A stretch of 64,000 nt of DNA from Chromatiaceae bacterium (GTDB taxonomy: Bacteria > Pseudomonadota > Gammaproteobacteria > Chromatiales > Chromatiaceae): positions 1 through 64,000 of the forward strand of contig JACDZG010000018.1 of NCBI GenBank assembly GCA_013426805.1, written 5' to 3'. Made by a program: the position numbers and the translations under genes. The notes under the pieces are model-generated. The model had not been told where the DNA came from. It made no database searches and saw only the letters and a program-made list of their open reading frames with translations. This document shows positions 29,785-38,396 of the stretch, piece by piece (within the stretch, counting starts at the first letter, position 1; every line of letters begins with the position of its first letter).

Positions 29785-31938
29785 ATGGGCGCCACTCAAG
29801 CCGATCGGCCAATCTCGGTCAACACGGTGCTTGGCCCGGATGTGCTGCTGCTGGCGAGCATGAGCGGCGAGGAGCAGCTCGGAAGTCCCTTTGAATACGC
29901 GCTCGCGCTCTTGTCCGAGCGCATCGACATCAAGCCGAGCGCCCTCCTCGGCACCCCGGCCACGGTGGCGCTACAGCTTGCGTCCGGCGAGCGGCGCTTC
30001 TTCAACGGCTATATCAACCGCTTCTCGCATACGGGCTTCGCGGGGACCTTCGCGCGCTATCGCGCCACGCTCGTGCCCTGGCTTTGGTTCCTGTCGCGCA
30101 GTGCCGACTGCCGGATCTTCCAGGACCGGACGGTCCCGGACATCGTCAAGCAGATCTTCCGCGACCGCGGCTTCACCGACGTCGAGGAGCGTCTCTCCGA
30201 CACCTATCGGCCATGGACCTATTGCGTCCAGTACCGCGAGACCGACCTCTCGTTCGTCAGCCGTCTGCTCGAGCACGAGGGCATCTATTACTTCCACGAG
30301 CACAGCGACGGCAAACACACGCTCGTGCTCGCGGACGCCTACAGCGCCCACGCGCCGACACCCGACTATGCAGAGGTCGTCTATTATCCCCCCGGCCAGA
30401 CCGCGTACCAGGACTTGGAGCGCATCGACGACTGGACCCTGGTCCAGGAGGTGCGCACCGGGGCCTTTGCCCAGACTGCCTTCGATTTCACCGCCCCACG
30501 CAAGAACCTGCTCGTGCGCCGCAGCGCCCCCAAGGATCATCCCCTGGCGGGACTGGAGGTCTTCGACTACCAGGGCGATTACACCGAGACCGCCGACGGC
30601 GAGGACTATGCCCGCATCCGCCTGGAGGAGCGGCAGGCCGATCATGAGACGGTGCAGGCGTCCGGCAATGCCCGCGGCCTTTGCTGCGGCGGACTCTTCA
30701 GCCTGAAGGAGCACCCGCGCGACGACCAGAACCGCGAATATCTGATCGTTTCGGCAAGCTACCGGCTGCAATCCGGGGATTTCGGCTCGGTCGATGCGGC
30801 ACCCTCGGGTCCGGTCTATCGGTGCAGCCTGACCGCCATGGATGCCCAGGTCCCCTATCGCCCGCCGCTGCGCACCCCCAAGCCCGTGGTCCAGGGTCCG
30901 CAGACCGCCATCGTGGTCGGCAAGGCCGGCGAAGAGATCTGGACCGACCAATACGGCCGGGTCAAGGTCCAGTTCCACTGGGACCGCTACAGCCAGGCCG
31001 ACGAGAAGAGCTCCTGCTGGGTGCGGGTCGCCCAAATCTGGGCCGGCAAGGGCTGGGGCGGCATGATGATCCCGCGCATCGGCACCGAGGTCATCGTCGA
31101 GTTCCTGGAAGGCGACCCGGACCAGCCCATCGTCACCGGCCGGGTCTATAACGGCGAGTGCATGCCGCCCTATGCGTTGCCCGGCGAGGCGACCAAGCTG
31201 GCGATCAAGAGCAGCTCCAGCAAGGGCGGCGGCGGCTTCAACGAGATCCGGCTGGAGGACAAGAAGGGCTCGGAGCAGGTCTTCATCCACGCCGAGAAGA
31301 ACCAGGACGTGCGGGTCAAGAACGACTCACTGGAGTGGATCGGCCACGAGCGGCACCTGATCGTCAAGTCCAACCGGCTCGAACAGACCGAGGGCGACCA
31401 GCACCTGACCGTCAAGGGCGACCAGAACGAACAGATCGACGGAACCGTCTCGCTCAAGGTCGGGAAGGATCTGCAGCAGAAGGTCGGGAGCAAGGTCGGG
31501 ATCGACGCCGGGCAGGAGATCCATCTCAAAGGCGGCATGAACATCGTCATCGAGGCCGGTACCAGCGTCACCCTCAAGGCCGGTGGCGCGTTCATCGTGA
31601 TCGGGCCGGCGGGGGTGACGATCTCCGGCGTCCCGACGCAGATCAATAACGGCGGCTCCGCGGGGTCCGGTGCCGGCTGCTCGCCGACCGCGCCCAAGGC
31701 GCCCACGGAGGCCGATAAGGCGGACCCCGGCGAGGTGTCGGACACCCAGGGGCGGGAGGCGCCGAGCGGCGGGGCGGCGGCGGCGCAGACGGTCAAGGCC
31801 ATTGCCCCCGGCTCCAGCCAGGGCGGGGCCGCGGGCAGCGAGGGCGCGCAGACGCCGCCGAGTCCCTCGACCTCCCCCGGCAGAGCGGAGCGCGCCGAGC
31901 GCTGCGTCGGCCAGCCCGTGTGCCCCAGGCCCGGTTGA
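29785..31938 (+). CDS. vgrG: Type VI secretion spike protein VgrG (TssI)
   Basis: 717 residues from ATG 29785 (MGATQADRPISVNTVLGPDV). N-terminal gp27-like region (TVPDIVKQIFRDRGF, YCVQYRETDLSFVSRLLEHE, GIYYFHEH), then the gp5/OB-fold part (EEIWTDQYGRVKVQFHWDRY, GMMIPRIGTEVIVEFLEGDP), then a beta-helix of short repeats (about residues 470-610), and an alanine/proline-rich 80-residue tail. VgrG trimers form the T6SS puncturing tip. The rhs gene starts 20 bp downstream, so the Rhs protein is the likely cargo. No other T6SS structural genes are in the window. Confidence 0.95.
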   Translation: MGATQADRPISVNTVLGPDVLLLASMSGEEQLGSPFEYALALLSERIDIKPSALLGTPATVALQLASGERRFFNGYINRFSHTGFAGTFARYRATLVPWLWFLSRSADCRIFQDRTVPDIVKQIFRDRGFTDVEERLSDTYRPWTYCVQYRETDLSFVSRLLEHEGIYYFHEHSDGKHTLVLADAYSAHAPTPDYAEVVYYPPGQTAYQDLERIDDWTLVQEVRTGAFAQTAFDFTAPRKNLLVRRSAPKDHPLAGLEVFDYQGDYTETADGEDYARIRLEERQADHETVQASGNARGLCCGGLFSLKEHPRDDQNREYLIVSASYRLQSGDFGSVDAAPSGPVYRCSLTAMDAQVPYRPPLRTPKPVVQGPQTAIVVGKAGEEIWTDQYGRVKVQFHWDRYSQADEKSSCWVRVAQIWAGKGWGGMMIPRIGTEVIVEFLEGDPDQPIVTGRVYNGECMPPYALPGEATKLAIKSSSSKGGGGFNEIRLEDKKGSEQVFIHAEKNQDVRVKNDSLEWIGHERHLIVKSNRLEQTEGDQHLTVKGDQNEQIDGTVSLKVGKDLQQKVGSKVGIDAGQEIHLKGGMNIVIEAGTSVTLKAGGAFIVIGPAGVTISGVPTQINNGGSAGSGAGCSPTAPKAPTEADKADPGEVSDTQGREAPSGGAAAAQTVKAIAPGSSQGGAAGSEGAQTPPSPSTSPGRAERAERCVGQPVCPRPG

Positions 31939-31957
31939 ACCTAAAGGAGAGCCTAGC

Positions 31958-34900
31958 ATGCCCAGCCCAGCGAACCCCCGCCTGGTCGGCGACCCGGTCG
32001 ACACCCTCACCGGCGCGGTCGTCGACCATATGCAGGACTTCCGCCTGACCGGCCCCCTGGAACTGCGCTGGGCGCGCTACTACGACAGCGGCGAGGTCCA
32101 CCGCAGCCTGAGCGTCGGGCGCGGCTGTGCGCACGAATACGAGCGCTGGCTGATCCGCGACGAGCACGGCCTGCTCTTCGAAGAGCCGATCCGCCGCACC
32201 CTGCGCTTCCCGGCGCTTGGCGCCGACGGCGCTTCGTCGGCCCAAAACGGACTGCGGATCGAGCGTCTCGCCGCCGACCGCTATCGGCTCACCGGTCACG
32301 GCGAGCCCGCGATGGAATTCGTCTTCCCCCCGGGCGGGGCGCGTGCGCGTCTCGCCCGCTTGCTGCAAGACGAGGCCGAGGTGCACTTCCGCTATGACGC
32401 CAACCAGTGCCTCGTCGCCATCGACGACTCCGCCGGGCGCCGTCTGGTCGCCGAGGAGGACTCGCGCGGCCGGCTCTTGCGCCTCGCCATCGCGGCGACC
32501 GCCGCCGCGCCGGAGCGCCTACTCATCGCCTACCGCTACGACCCGCACGGCTGTCTGATCGCCACCGAGGACGCCAAGGGACAGGGCTACGCCTTCGCGT
32601 ACGACGCCGCCCACCGGATGGTCCAGCGCCGCTGCCTCACCGGCTTCGCCTTCGATTACGCCTACGACGACCAGGGCCGCTGTGTCAGCGCCGCGGGCGA
32701 AGACGGGCTCTATGGCGTGGAGCTCGACTATGCCATGCCCGGCCGCTTCACCCGGGTCACCCGCCCGGACGGCGGGGTCTGGGGCTATCTCTTCTCGCCC
32801 AAGGGCGATCTCGAAGAGGTCCGGGACCCGCTCGGCGGGGTGCAGCGGTACCTGCGCGACGCCGACGGCCGGCGCACCGGCGAGGTGGACGCCGCCGACA
32901 ACGAGACCGCCATCGAATACGACGGGGCCGGGGCTCCGGTCGCCCGCATCGACCCGCACGGCTGGCGCATCCCGCTGCCCGAGGACCCCAGGGTCGCCCA
33001 CCCGCTCGACCACCGGGTCGCGGACAACCCGGCCGAGTACGAATACGGCCGCGCGCTCGATGTCCGGGCGCTGCGCATCCCCGGCCGCGCCGAGATCGCG
33101 GACCTTCAGTTAGCCCCCGAGCTGGTGGGGCTCATGAGCCTCAAGCCCGAGACGCCGCCGGACGATCCGAAGGGCGCAAAGGCCGCGCCGGCCTCGGAGG
33201 CGGAGCCTCAGGGCTTCCCCTGGTGGCCGGCCCCCGAGACCGGGCGGGTCTTCGATGACCTGGGGAGGCTGCGGACGCAGAACGACCTCGCCGGCCGTCG
33301 GCGCCAATGGCGCTACGACGTGGCCGGCAATGTCCGGGAATTCACCGATTTCGACGGCCGGAAGTGGGAATACGACTGGGGGCGCTGGCACTTCCTGCTC
33401 GGGGCGACCAATCCGCTGGGCGCCCAGGTCCGCTATACCTATGACCCCTATGGACAGGTCACCTCCTGCACCGATGCGGGCGGGACCCGGAGCGAATACC
33501 GCTATGACCGCAATGAACGGCTCGTCGAGGTCCGGCGCCATGGCGTCGTGCGCGAGACCTATGTGCGCGACGTGGCCGGGAACCTGATCGTCAAGTTCGC
33601 GGGGGATGGGCGGCTGCTGCTCGCCCAGAAGATCGGCCCCGGCAATCAGCCGGTGCAGCGGTTGCTGGGGACGAGTGACCTGCATGACCTGGACTACGAT
33701 GAGGCCGGGCGGCTGATCGGGGGGCGGACCAATCGGCATCGCTATGAGATGGCGTATGACGACCTGGGCAACCGGACCCTGGAACTGCGCGATGGGGTTG
33801 GCGTCTCGCTCGAATTCGCGGATTGGGGTGAGCCGGCGACTCAGGTCTTCTTCGAGCGCTTCGCGTTCAGTTGGGCGCGCGAGGACGACGGCAGCCCCAA
33901 TGGGGTTCGGGTCCTGACCGACCCGGGCGGGGTGCAGCACCGGCTGCGGATCGGGGCGGATGGGATCGTCCAGCGCTGGTTCGGGAACGGGAGCGGCGAG
34001 GTGGCGCAATACGATGAGCTTGGCCGTTGTCTGTTCAAGCAGGCGCGGCTCGGGGGCGGGCGGGACTGGACGCGGCGCTATCACTGGTCGGGGGAGGGGG
34101 AACTGCTGCGGGTCGATGACTCGCTCCTGGGGGTCATTGAGCACGCCTATGACGCGGCGCATCGGCTGACGGGTCGGCGGATCGGGGAACAGGTCGAGGT
34201 CTATCGGCTGGATGCGGCGGACAACCTGATCGAGGCGCCTGGGCTTTCGGGTGTGGAATTAATGCCCGGCAATCGGCTGGCGGCGGCGAATGGGGAGCGG
34301 TTTACCTATAACGACCGCAATCATGTGGCGGAGCGGGAGGGGCCAGCGGGGCGTATCGTCTATCGGTACGACAACTTCGATCAACTGGTGGCGATCACGC
34401 GGCCGGAGGGGGAGTGGGAGGCGGAGTACGATATCCTGGGGCGTCGGGTCTGTAAGCGCTGGCTTGGGCGGGCGACGGAGTTTTATTGGTATGGGGATCA
34501 GTTGGCGGCGGAGATTGGGCCGGATGGCGGGGTGCGGATCTATGTCTATGCGGATCCCTTGGCGTTGTCGCCGTTTATGATGTTGGACTATGAGTCGGTG
34601 GGGGCGGAGGCCGAGGCGTGTCGGCGGTATTATCTCTATGCGGATCAGTTGGGGACGCCTTGTGTCATTGAGGATAATGAGCGGAAGGTGCGGTGGTGGG
34701 CGCGGGTCTTGCCTTATGGGTTGGTTGCAGTGCGGGCGCACGGGGGGGTGGGGCTTAATTTGCGGTGGCCGGGGCATTATTTCGATGCGGAGACGGGGCT
34801 GCATTATAACCGGTTTCGGTATTATGATCCGGGGGTGGGGAGGTATTTGGAGAGTGATCCGTTGGGGATTGCGGGGGGGGGTGAATTTGTATGGGTATGT

Positions 34901-35026
34901 TGGGAATCCGGTGGGGGGGGGTGGATGTTAGGGGGTTGTCTGTTACGGATGCGGCTAGGAGTGATGGGTGCCCCAAGTCGCCTCAATCCGAGGAAGTCTT
35001 GTCGGGCTATGAGAAGCCACCAATAG
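31958..35026 (+). CDS. Rhs/YD-repeat protein, frame broken near the C-terminus
   Basis: ATG 31958 after AAGGAGAG; 1022 residues as written. Begins with a DUF6531-type segment (NPRLVGDPVDTLTGAVVDHM), then many YD repeats (YRYDPHGCLIATEDAKGQGY, YRYDRNERLVEVRRH), and ends with the Rhs core signature GLHYNRFRYYDPGVGRYLES. Rhs shells encapsulate a C-terminal toxin and are loaded on VgrG. At 34873-34881 a run of nine G shifts the frame: removing one G restores GGVNLYGYVGNPVGG; removing one more from the second nine-G run (34913-34921) joins it to the toxin frame that ends at 36390. As printed the last ~50 residues are out of frame. There is no N-terminal PAAR domain; a PAAR-like protein is encoded at 38397. 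Codon use drifts from C-rich to G/T-rich along the gene. Confidence 0.93.
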   Translation: MPSPANPRLVGDPVDTLTGAVVDHMQDFRLTGPLELRWARYYDSGEVHRSLSVGRGCAHEYERWLIRDEHGLLFEEPIRRTLRFPALGADGASSAQNGLRIERLAADRYRLTGHGEPAMEFVFPPGGARARLARLLQDEAEVHFRYDANQCLVAIDDSAGRRLVAEEDSRGRLLRLAIAATAAAPERLLIAYRYDPHGCLIATEDAKGQGYAFAYDAAHRMVQRRCLTGFAFDYAYDDQGRCVSAAGEDGLYGVELDYAMPGRFTRVTRPDGGVWGYLFSPKGDLEEVRDPLGGVQRYLRDADGRRTGEVDAADNETAIEYDGAGAPVARIDPHGWRIPLPEDPRVAHPLDHRVADNPAEYEYGRALDVRALRIPGRAEIADLQLAPELVGLMSLKPETPPDDPKGAKAAPASEAEPQGFPWWPAPETGRVFDDLGRLRTQNDLAGRRRQWRYDVAGNVREFTDFDGRKWEYDWGRWHFLLGATNPLGAQVRYTYDPYGQVTSCTDAGGTRSEYRYDRNERLVEVRRHGVVRETYVRDVAGNLIVKFAGDGRLLLAQKIGPGNQPVQRLLGTSDLHDLDYDEAGRLIGGRTNRHRYEMAYDDLGNRTLELRDGVGVSLEFADWGEPATQVFFERFAFSWAREDDGSPNGVRVLTDPGGVQHRLRIGADGIVQRWFGNGSGEVAQYDELGRCLFKQARLGGGRDWTRRYHWSGEGELLRVDDSLLGVIEHAYDAAHRLTGRRIGEQVEVYRLDAADNLIEAPGLSGVELMPGNRLAAANGERFTYNDRNHVAEREGPAGRIVYRYDNFDQLVAITRPEGEWEAEYDILGRRVCKRWLGRATEFYWYGDQLAAEIGPDGGVRIYVYADPLALSPFMMLDYESVGAEAEACRRYYLYADQLGTPCVIEDNERKVRWWARVLPYGLVAVRAHGGVGLNLRWPGHYFDAETGLHYNRFRYYDPGVGRYLESDPLGIAGGGEFVWVCWESGGGGWMLGGCLLRMRLGVMGAPSRLNPRKSCRAMRSHQ
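34873..34921 (+). repeat. Two poly-G (G9) tracts at the Rhs core/toxin junction
   Basis: Nine consecutive G at 34873-34881 and again at 34913-34921, 31 bases apart, exactly where the reading frame breaks twice. One G fewer in each would give a single open frame from 31958 to 36390. This is either a sequencing homopolymer error or a slippage-prone switch that couples or uncouples the toxin. Confidence 0.85.
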
Positions 35027-36390
35027 GGGACGTGGCTGCTGGTGATCCTTTAGCGATCCCACCAGCGGAACCTGCAGTCGCTGCTACGGCGGCAGATGCA
35101 GAAATGCCGGATCTAGCCACTTTACCCGCTATTCCGCAAGTTCTAACTGGACCAGATAATCAGATCTGGACACATCATGGCTGTAACTGGTACTACCAAG
35201 ACGGCGACTTTGATTGGTGGTATGTTATAATCAATGAGCAATATTGCAGGCGCGATGCCGAGTCCGGCGCCTGCTGGGAGTATTGGGATGGAGAAGGCTG
35301 GAAACAATCTGTCTCGACACCCCAAACATCCGTTGCACAAGGCACATTGGCTACGACACCCTTGTACTCCAGTACCTATCCCCAAGTGCGCATTCTTGAG
35401 GTGGGGGCTGGTGGCGGGGAGTTTACCGCCCTGTTGTTCCAAGATCACCCTGAACTGGTGCAATGCTTGGCGGCCAGCGATATTGAAGTGCTTGACGGCC
35501 CCCGCGGGACTCTACGGGCTTTAGTCGGGACCCAAATTCCGCGCATTGGCGGACTCGACGCAAACAAACTCCATGAGTATTTTACTTGGGACAGCTTGGA
35601 CATGATCATCAGTGCGAACTGCTACGGTGAGAGCTGGAGAAATCCTTCTTTAAGTTATGGATTGCGCAAATACACCGGGCGCTGGAATGCACGTGCAGGA
35701 ACAGGGCAAATGGAAATCGATGATCGTTTCTTATGTTCGGCTTTTAAGGTGCTGCGACCCGGCGGCGTCGTGGCTTTTGTCGCAAGAAGCAACCTGCTCT
35801 TCCTCAAGAATGAAGATGACAAAAAAAGTAATCGAACTGCGATATACACGTCAGGTTACCTCAAGAAACTGAATAAGTTGGCCTGCCGCGTTAATCAACA
35901 GAAACTCCCTACTACTAATGCTTTTGCCTTGGTTTATCCATCAGAATTACTTGAGCTCGCGCAACGACTCCCAGCAAGTATCACGGTGTCTCCGATCATC
36001 CCCCCGAAAGGCCTCGTTAATACGGGACATGCCGACAAGAGAGGATCTGAAACACTGTGCGGATTCAATGTCCAAATCACTTTCAAGAAAATCAAGAAAA
36101 CTAATTTAAGCGACTGTGGCGTGACTTACCTCTGCCCTGAATCACTTGATAAATGCAAAGGCTTTTGGTTGAGTCCAACGGATCTGGTAAACCCCGACGT
36201 GCATGAGAGGGGCGCGCAAGGTCAGGTCTTGCGAGTCAGTACCTCAGAAACGCAAGTGGCGTCTTCGTCTTCGGATGTCCAAGGTCAGGTTTTGCAATCA
36301 AGCAGCGAAACCAAAACGGTTGAATCAAAGCGGAAAGCGAGTCCACCAATCGATTCCGATGGCCGTGATACTAAGAAGCGTAAGAGTTGA
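34891..36390 (+). CDS. Rhs C-terminal toxin region with methyltransferase-like domain and NLS-like tail
   Basis: Open frame of 499 residues; in the intact Rhs this is the variable C-terminal part that begins after the core (GGVDVRGLSVTDAA). A tryptophan-rich module (residues ~90-140: IWTHHGCNWYYQDGDFDWWY) precedes a class I SAM-dependent methyltransferase-like domain: motif I VRILEVGAGGGEFTALL (~166-182), then DMIISANCYGESW, and VLRPGGVVAFVARSNLL after motif VI (~287-303). The tail is serine/glutamine-rich with QGQVL twice, and ends with two basic clusters, KRK and KKRK, 12 residues apart, as in bipartite nuclear localisation signals. Composition is more AT-rich than the Rhs core, as expected of exchangeable toxins. 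Target unknown. No obvious immunity gene follows. Confidence 0.7.
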   Translation: MGMLGIRWGGVDVRGLSVTDAARSDGCPKSPQSEEVLSGYEKPPIGDVAAGDPLAIPPAEPAVAATAADAEMPDLATLPAIPQVLTGPDNQIWTHHGCNWYYQDGDFDWWYVIINEQYCRRDAESGACWEYWDGEGWKQSVSTPQTSVAQGTLATTPLYSSTYPQVRILEVGAGGGEFTALLFQDHPELVQCLAASDIEVLDGPRGTLRALVGTQIPRIGGLDANKLHEYFTWDSLDMIISANCYGESWRNPSLSYGLRKYTGRWNARAGTGQMEIDDRFLCSAFKVLRPGGVVAFVARSNLLFLKNEDDKKSNRTAIYTSGYLKKLNKLACRVNQQKLPTTNAFALVYPSELLELAQRLPASITVSPIIPPKGLVNTGHADKRGSETLCGFNVQITFKKIKKTNLSDCGVTYLCPESLDKCKGFWLSPTDLVNPDVHERGAQGQVLRVSTSETQVASSSSDVQGQVLQSSSETKTVESKRKASPPIDSDGRDTKKRKS

Positions 36391-36545
36391 ACGCGGTAGC
36401 CCGGGTAAAGGGGCCAGGCTCGGGTTATGTCAGCAAGAATGTTCTCATGCCGCGCCGCCCCCGCCTTCATCTCGACGGATTCCCGGCTGCCGGAATTTGT
36501 CAAGCAGCGCTTGCCAAGTAGCGTTTTCGTAGCTACAGTAACCTT

Positions 36546-36821
36546 GTGCGTGTTACCTACGATCCTCCCAAGCGTGCCAAGGCACTGACAGAACGCGGCC
36601 TAGACTTCGCGGACGCAGTCCACGTCTTCCATGGCACGACTCTCGAAGTCGAAGACACGCGCAAGGATTACGGTGAACTTCGAATCATCTGCTACGGCCT
36701 GCTTCAAGGCCGCATGGTTGTCGTAGGGTACACACCACGCGGCAACGAGCGTCACGTCTTTAGTATGAGGAAAGCCAATGAGCGCGAGCAAGCCCGAATC
36801 GGCCCACGCATTGGGCTCTAA
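36546..36821 (+). CDS. brnT: BrnT family toxin
   Basis: 91 residues starting at GTG 36546. BrnT features: the short N-terminal YDPPKRAKALTERGLDFADA, then VFHGTTLEVEDTRKDYGELR, and YTPRGNERHVFSMRKANERE, which contains the RHVFSMRKA active-site segment. BrnT is a RelE-fold ribonuclease. The downstream antitoxin gene overlaps by 44 bp, the usual BrnT-BrnA order in which the antitoxin represses the operon. Confidence 0.92.
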   Translation: MRVTYDPPKRAKALTERGLDFADAVHVFHGTTLEVEDTRKDYGELRIICYGLLQGRMVVVGYTPRGNERHVFSMRKANEREQARIGPRIGL

Positions 36822-37053
36822 CCTTAAGCGCGTAGACGCGCATGTCATTCAGCCCGAAGAGTACGACGAGCTTCCGGAAATTACGGACGAAATGCTTGCG
36901 CGAGCGTGTGTCAAAAAGGGCGGACGGCCGAAACTTCCAAACACTCGAAAGCTCATCTCGCTTCGCCTACCTGAAGCAGTCATCGCGAAGTGGCGGGCAA
37001 CTGGGCCAGGCTGGCAAACCCGGATGGCAAAACGGCTTGAGGACCTTCCCTAA
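36778..37053 (+). CDS. brnA: BrnA family antitoxin
   Basis: 91 residues. The C-terminal part is the DNA-binding ribbon-helix-helix of BrnA (KLISLRLPEAVIAKWRATGP, then GWQTRMAKRLEDLP), and the N-terminal IQPEEYDELPEITDEMLARA binds the toxin. Neutralises BrnT and autorepresses. Complete, so this TA pair looks functional. Confidence 0.92.
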   Translation: MSASKPESAHALGSNLKRVDAHVIQPEEYDELPEITDEMLARACVKKGGRPKLPNTRKLISLRLPEAVIAKWRATGPGWQTRMAKRLEDLP

Positions 37054-37194
37054 AGCGGAAACGGGGTCAGGAAACGGGGTCAGTCAGGAAACGAGGCAAT
37101 AGGGACCAGGCTCGAGTTATTTCAGATATCGGCTAGAGAGTGGCATGGTGCCGTCCGCCTTGACACTCACGCAGATCGTATCTACGATCTGCCA

Positions 37195-37461
37195 ATGATC
37201 ACGTACGACGAAGTCAAACGACGCCGCAACCTTGCCAAGCACGACATCGACCTCGCTGCCCTGGAAAGCGCCTTCGATTTCCCGATGGTGACCGATGATG
37301 GCAACCGCCTGCCTTACGGCGAGCAGCGACTTCGCAGCCTCGCACAAGTCGAGGCGCGGGTGGTCGTGCTGATCTGGGTAGCGCGCGAGTCCGGTGCGCA
37401 TCTGATTTCCTGCCGCTATGCCAACAAACATGAAACCCAATGCGACATCGATTCCATTTGA
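37195..37461 (+). CDS. BrnT family toxin, second copy
   Basis: 88 residues: MITYDEVKRRRNLAKHDIDL, FDFPMVTDDGNRLPYGEQR, then ARESGAHLISCRYANKHE, a BrnT layout where the conserved arginine segment RYANKHE replaces RHVFSMRKA. Likely a diverged BrnT ribonuclease. Its antitoxin partner downstream is short and lacks the DNA-binding domain, so regulation and neutralisation may be impaired. Confidence 0.8.
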   Translation: MITYDEVKRRRNLAKHDIDLAALESAFDFPMVTDDGNRLPYGEQRLRSLAQVEARVVVLIWVARESGAHLISCRYANKHETQCDIDSI

Positions 37462-37582
37462 TCCGGCCGCAGCCTTGGCCGCCGCACCGCAGTCGTCTGT
37501 TCCAGACGCCGACAATCCGGAAACCGAGGCGGCGTCCTGGGAGGACGCAAAGGTAAAGTGGACCCCGAAAACCGGACACTAA
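37418..37582 (+). pseudogene. Shortened antitoxin of the second BrnT
   Basis: 54 residues from ATG 37418 (or 37430), overlapping the toxin end. The toxin-binding style segment NATSIPFDPAAALAAAPQ and ADNPETEAASWEDAKVKW are like the N-terminal half of BrnT-linked antitoxins, but the expected ribbon-helix-helix half (RLSPDVLEAFRATGPGWQ-like) is missing; the frame ends at TAA 37580-37582. Probably truncated by rearrangement next to the transposase remnants. Confidence 0.6.
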
Positions 37583-37664
37583 TTTAAGCTAGCGCCGAAC
37601 CAAGAGGGGCAGATGAGCATGGGTGAAGCGAAGCGCAAGACGTACACGGCGTCGTTCAGCCCGC

Positions 37665-37693
37665 GTAGGGCGGAACGCGAAGCGGTTCCGCCA
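37665..37693. repeat. REP-like palindrome, GTAGGGCGGAACGC family
   Basis: Nearly identical to 39158-39186: GGCGGAACGCG pairs with the GCGGTTCCGCC arm. Two copies flank the RAYT remnant and the PAAR-like gene, consistent with REP elements mobilised by REP-associated transposases. Confidence 0.65.
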
Positions 37694-37766
37694 CTTGTGT
37701 GAGGCACGACGCTGGCTGACTATTCCGGATTCTATTGGGCGGCTTGGCTCCGACTTGGGGGATGTG

Positions 37767-37791
37767 GCGGCTCGCCCTGCGGGCATCCGCC
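37767..37791. repeat. REP-like element, TCGCCCTGCGGGCATCCGC copy 1
   Basis: The motif TCGCCCTGCGGGCATCCGC recurs at 38223-38241, bracketing the truncated transposase gene. Contains the small palindrome GCCCTGCGGGC. Confidence 0.55.
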
Positions 37792-37819
37792 CTACGACGG
37801 TGACGGGTTGGGGGTGGGT

Positions 37820-38257
37820 GTGCCGAATTATCGGAGGTTTCGGGTTGCGGGTGGGACCTATTTCTTTACCATCAATCTGCTGGAGCGCCGGTCGGATCTG
37901 CTGGTGCGGCATATCGAGGCGCTGCGTGCGGCGGTTCGGCATACCCGGCAGGAGCGGCCATTCGCGATTGATGCCTGGGTGGTGCTGCCGGAGCATATGC
38001 ATTGTATTCTGACATTGCCCGCGGGGGACGATGACTTTTTAAATCGCATCAAGGCGATGAAGATCCGTTTCGTCCGAGCCATTCCCGCCGACGAGCGCCG
38101 CTCGCGCGTGCGCGTGGTGCGCGGGGGGCGTGCGATCTGGCAAAGGCGTTTCTGGGAGCACTGTGGCCGACTGTTGCGGACGCCATTGGACGGCTCGGCT
38201 TGCGCGGAGGCGTTGTGGCGGATCGCCCTGCGGGCATCCGCGCGATTACGCGAGTGA
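37820..38257 (+). pseudogene. REP-associated tyrosine transposase (RAYT), C-terminally truncated
   Basis: From GTG 37820 the frame gives VPNYRRFRVAGGTYFFTINL, then DAWVVLPEHMHCILTLP with the HUH-type metal-binding His-x-His, and IWQRRFWEHCG. Normal RAYTs continue with a helix bearing the catalytic tyrosine and an HxNPVKHGL-like motif; here the sequence after RRFWEH runs into a REP-like repeat and unrelated residues. The nucleophile is therefore missing and the enzyme is inactive. Y1 transposase family; it sits among REP elements. Confidence 0.78.
38218..38241. repeat. REP-like element, TCGCCCTGCGGGCATCCGC copy 2
   Basis: Second copy of the motif at 37767-37791. It lies inside the 3' end of the truncated RAYT frame, so its insertion or recombination probably created the truncation. 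Confidence 0.55.
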
Positions 38258-38396
38258 CGGGCGCAATCGTGTCATCCCGCCCCGTCGCGGCGGCGCCGGC
38301 GCTCCCTTCCCGGAGAGAATGAGGCAAGACGCGAGACCAGACGCCTGTGACGCCTTATACGTTGACCAACATCCAGCCTTCGCGACGGGTACTCCA

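Noticed and set aside
29891..30706. 271-residue plus frame inside vgrG
   Set aside because: Serine/arginine/proline-rich shadow in another frame of vgrG.
30900..31650. Possible CRISPR-like short repeats within vgrG (GGCGACCAG, GTCAAG units)
   Set aside because: They are in-frame codons of the VgrG beta-helix repeats, not spaced direct repeats with spacers.
32407..33258. 283-residue arginine-rich frame inside rhs
   Set aside because: Out-of-frame translation of YD-repeat coding DNA; typical RRRPRR composition.
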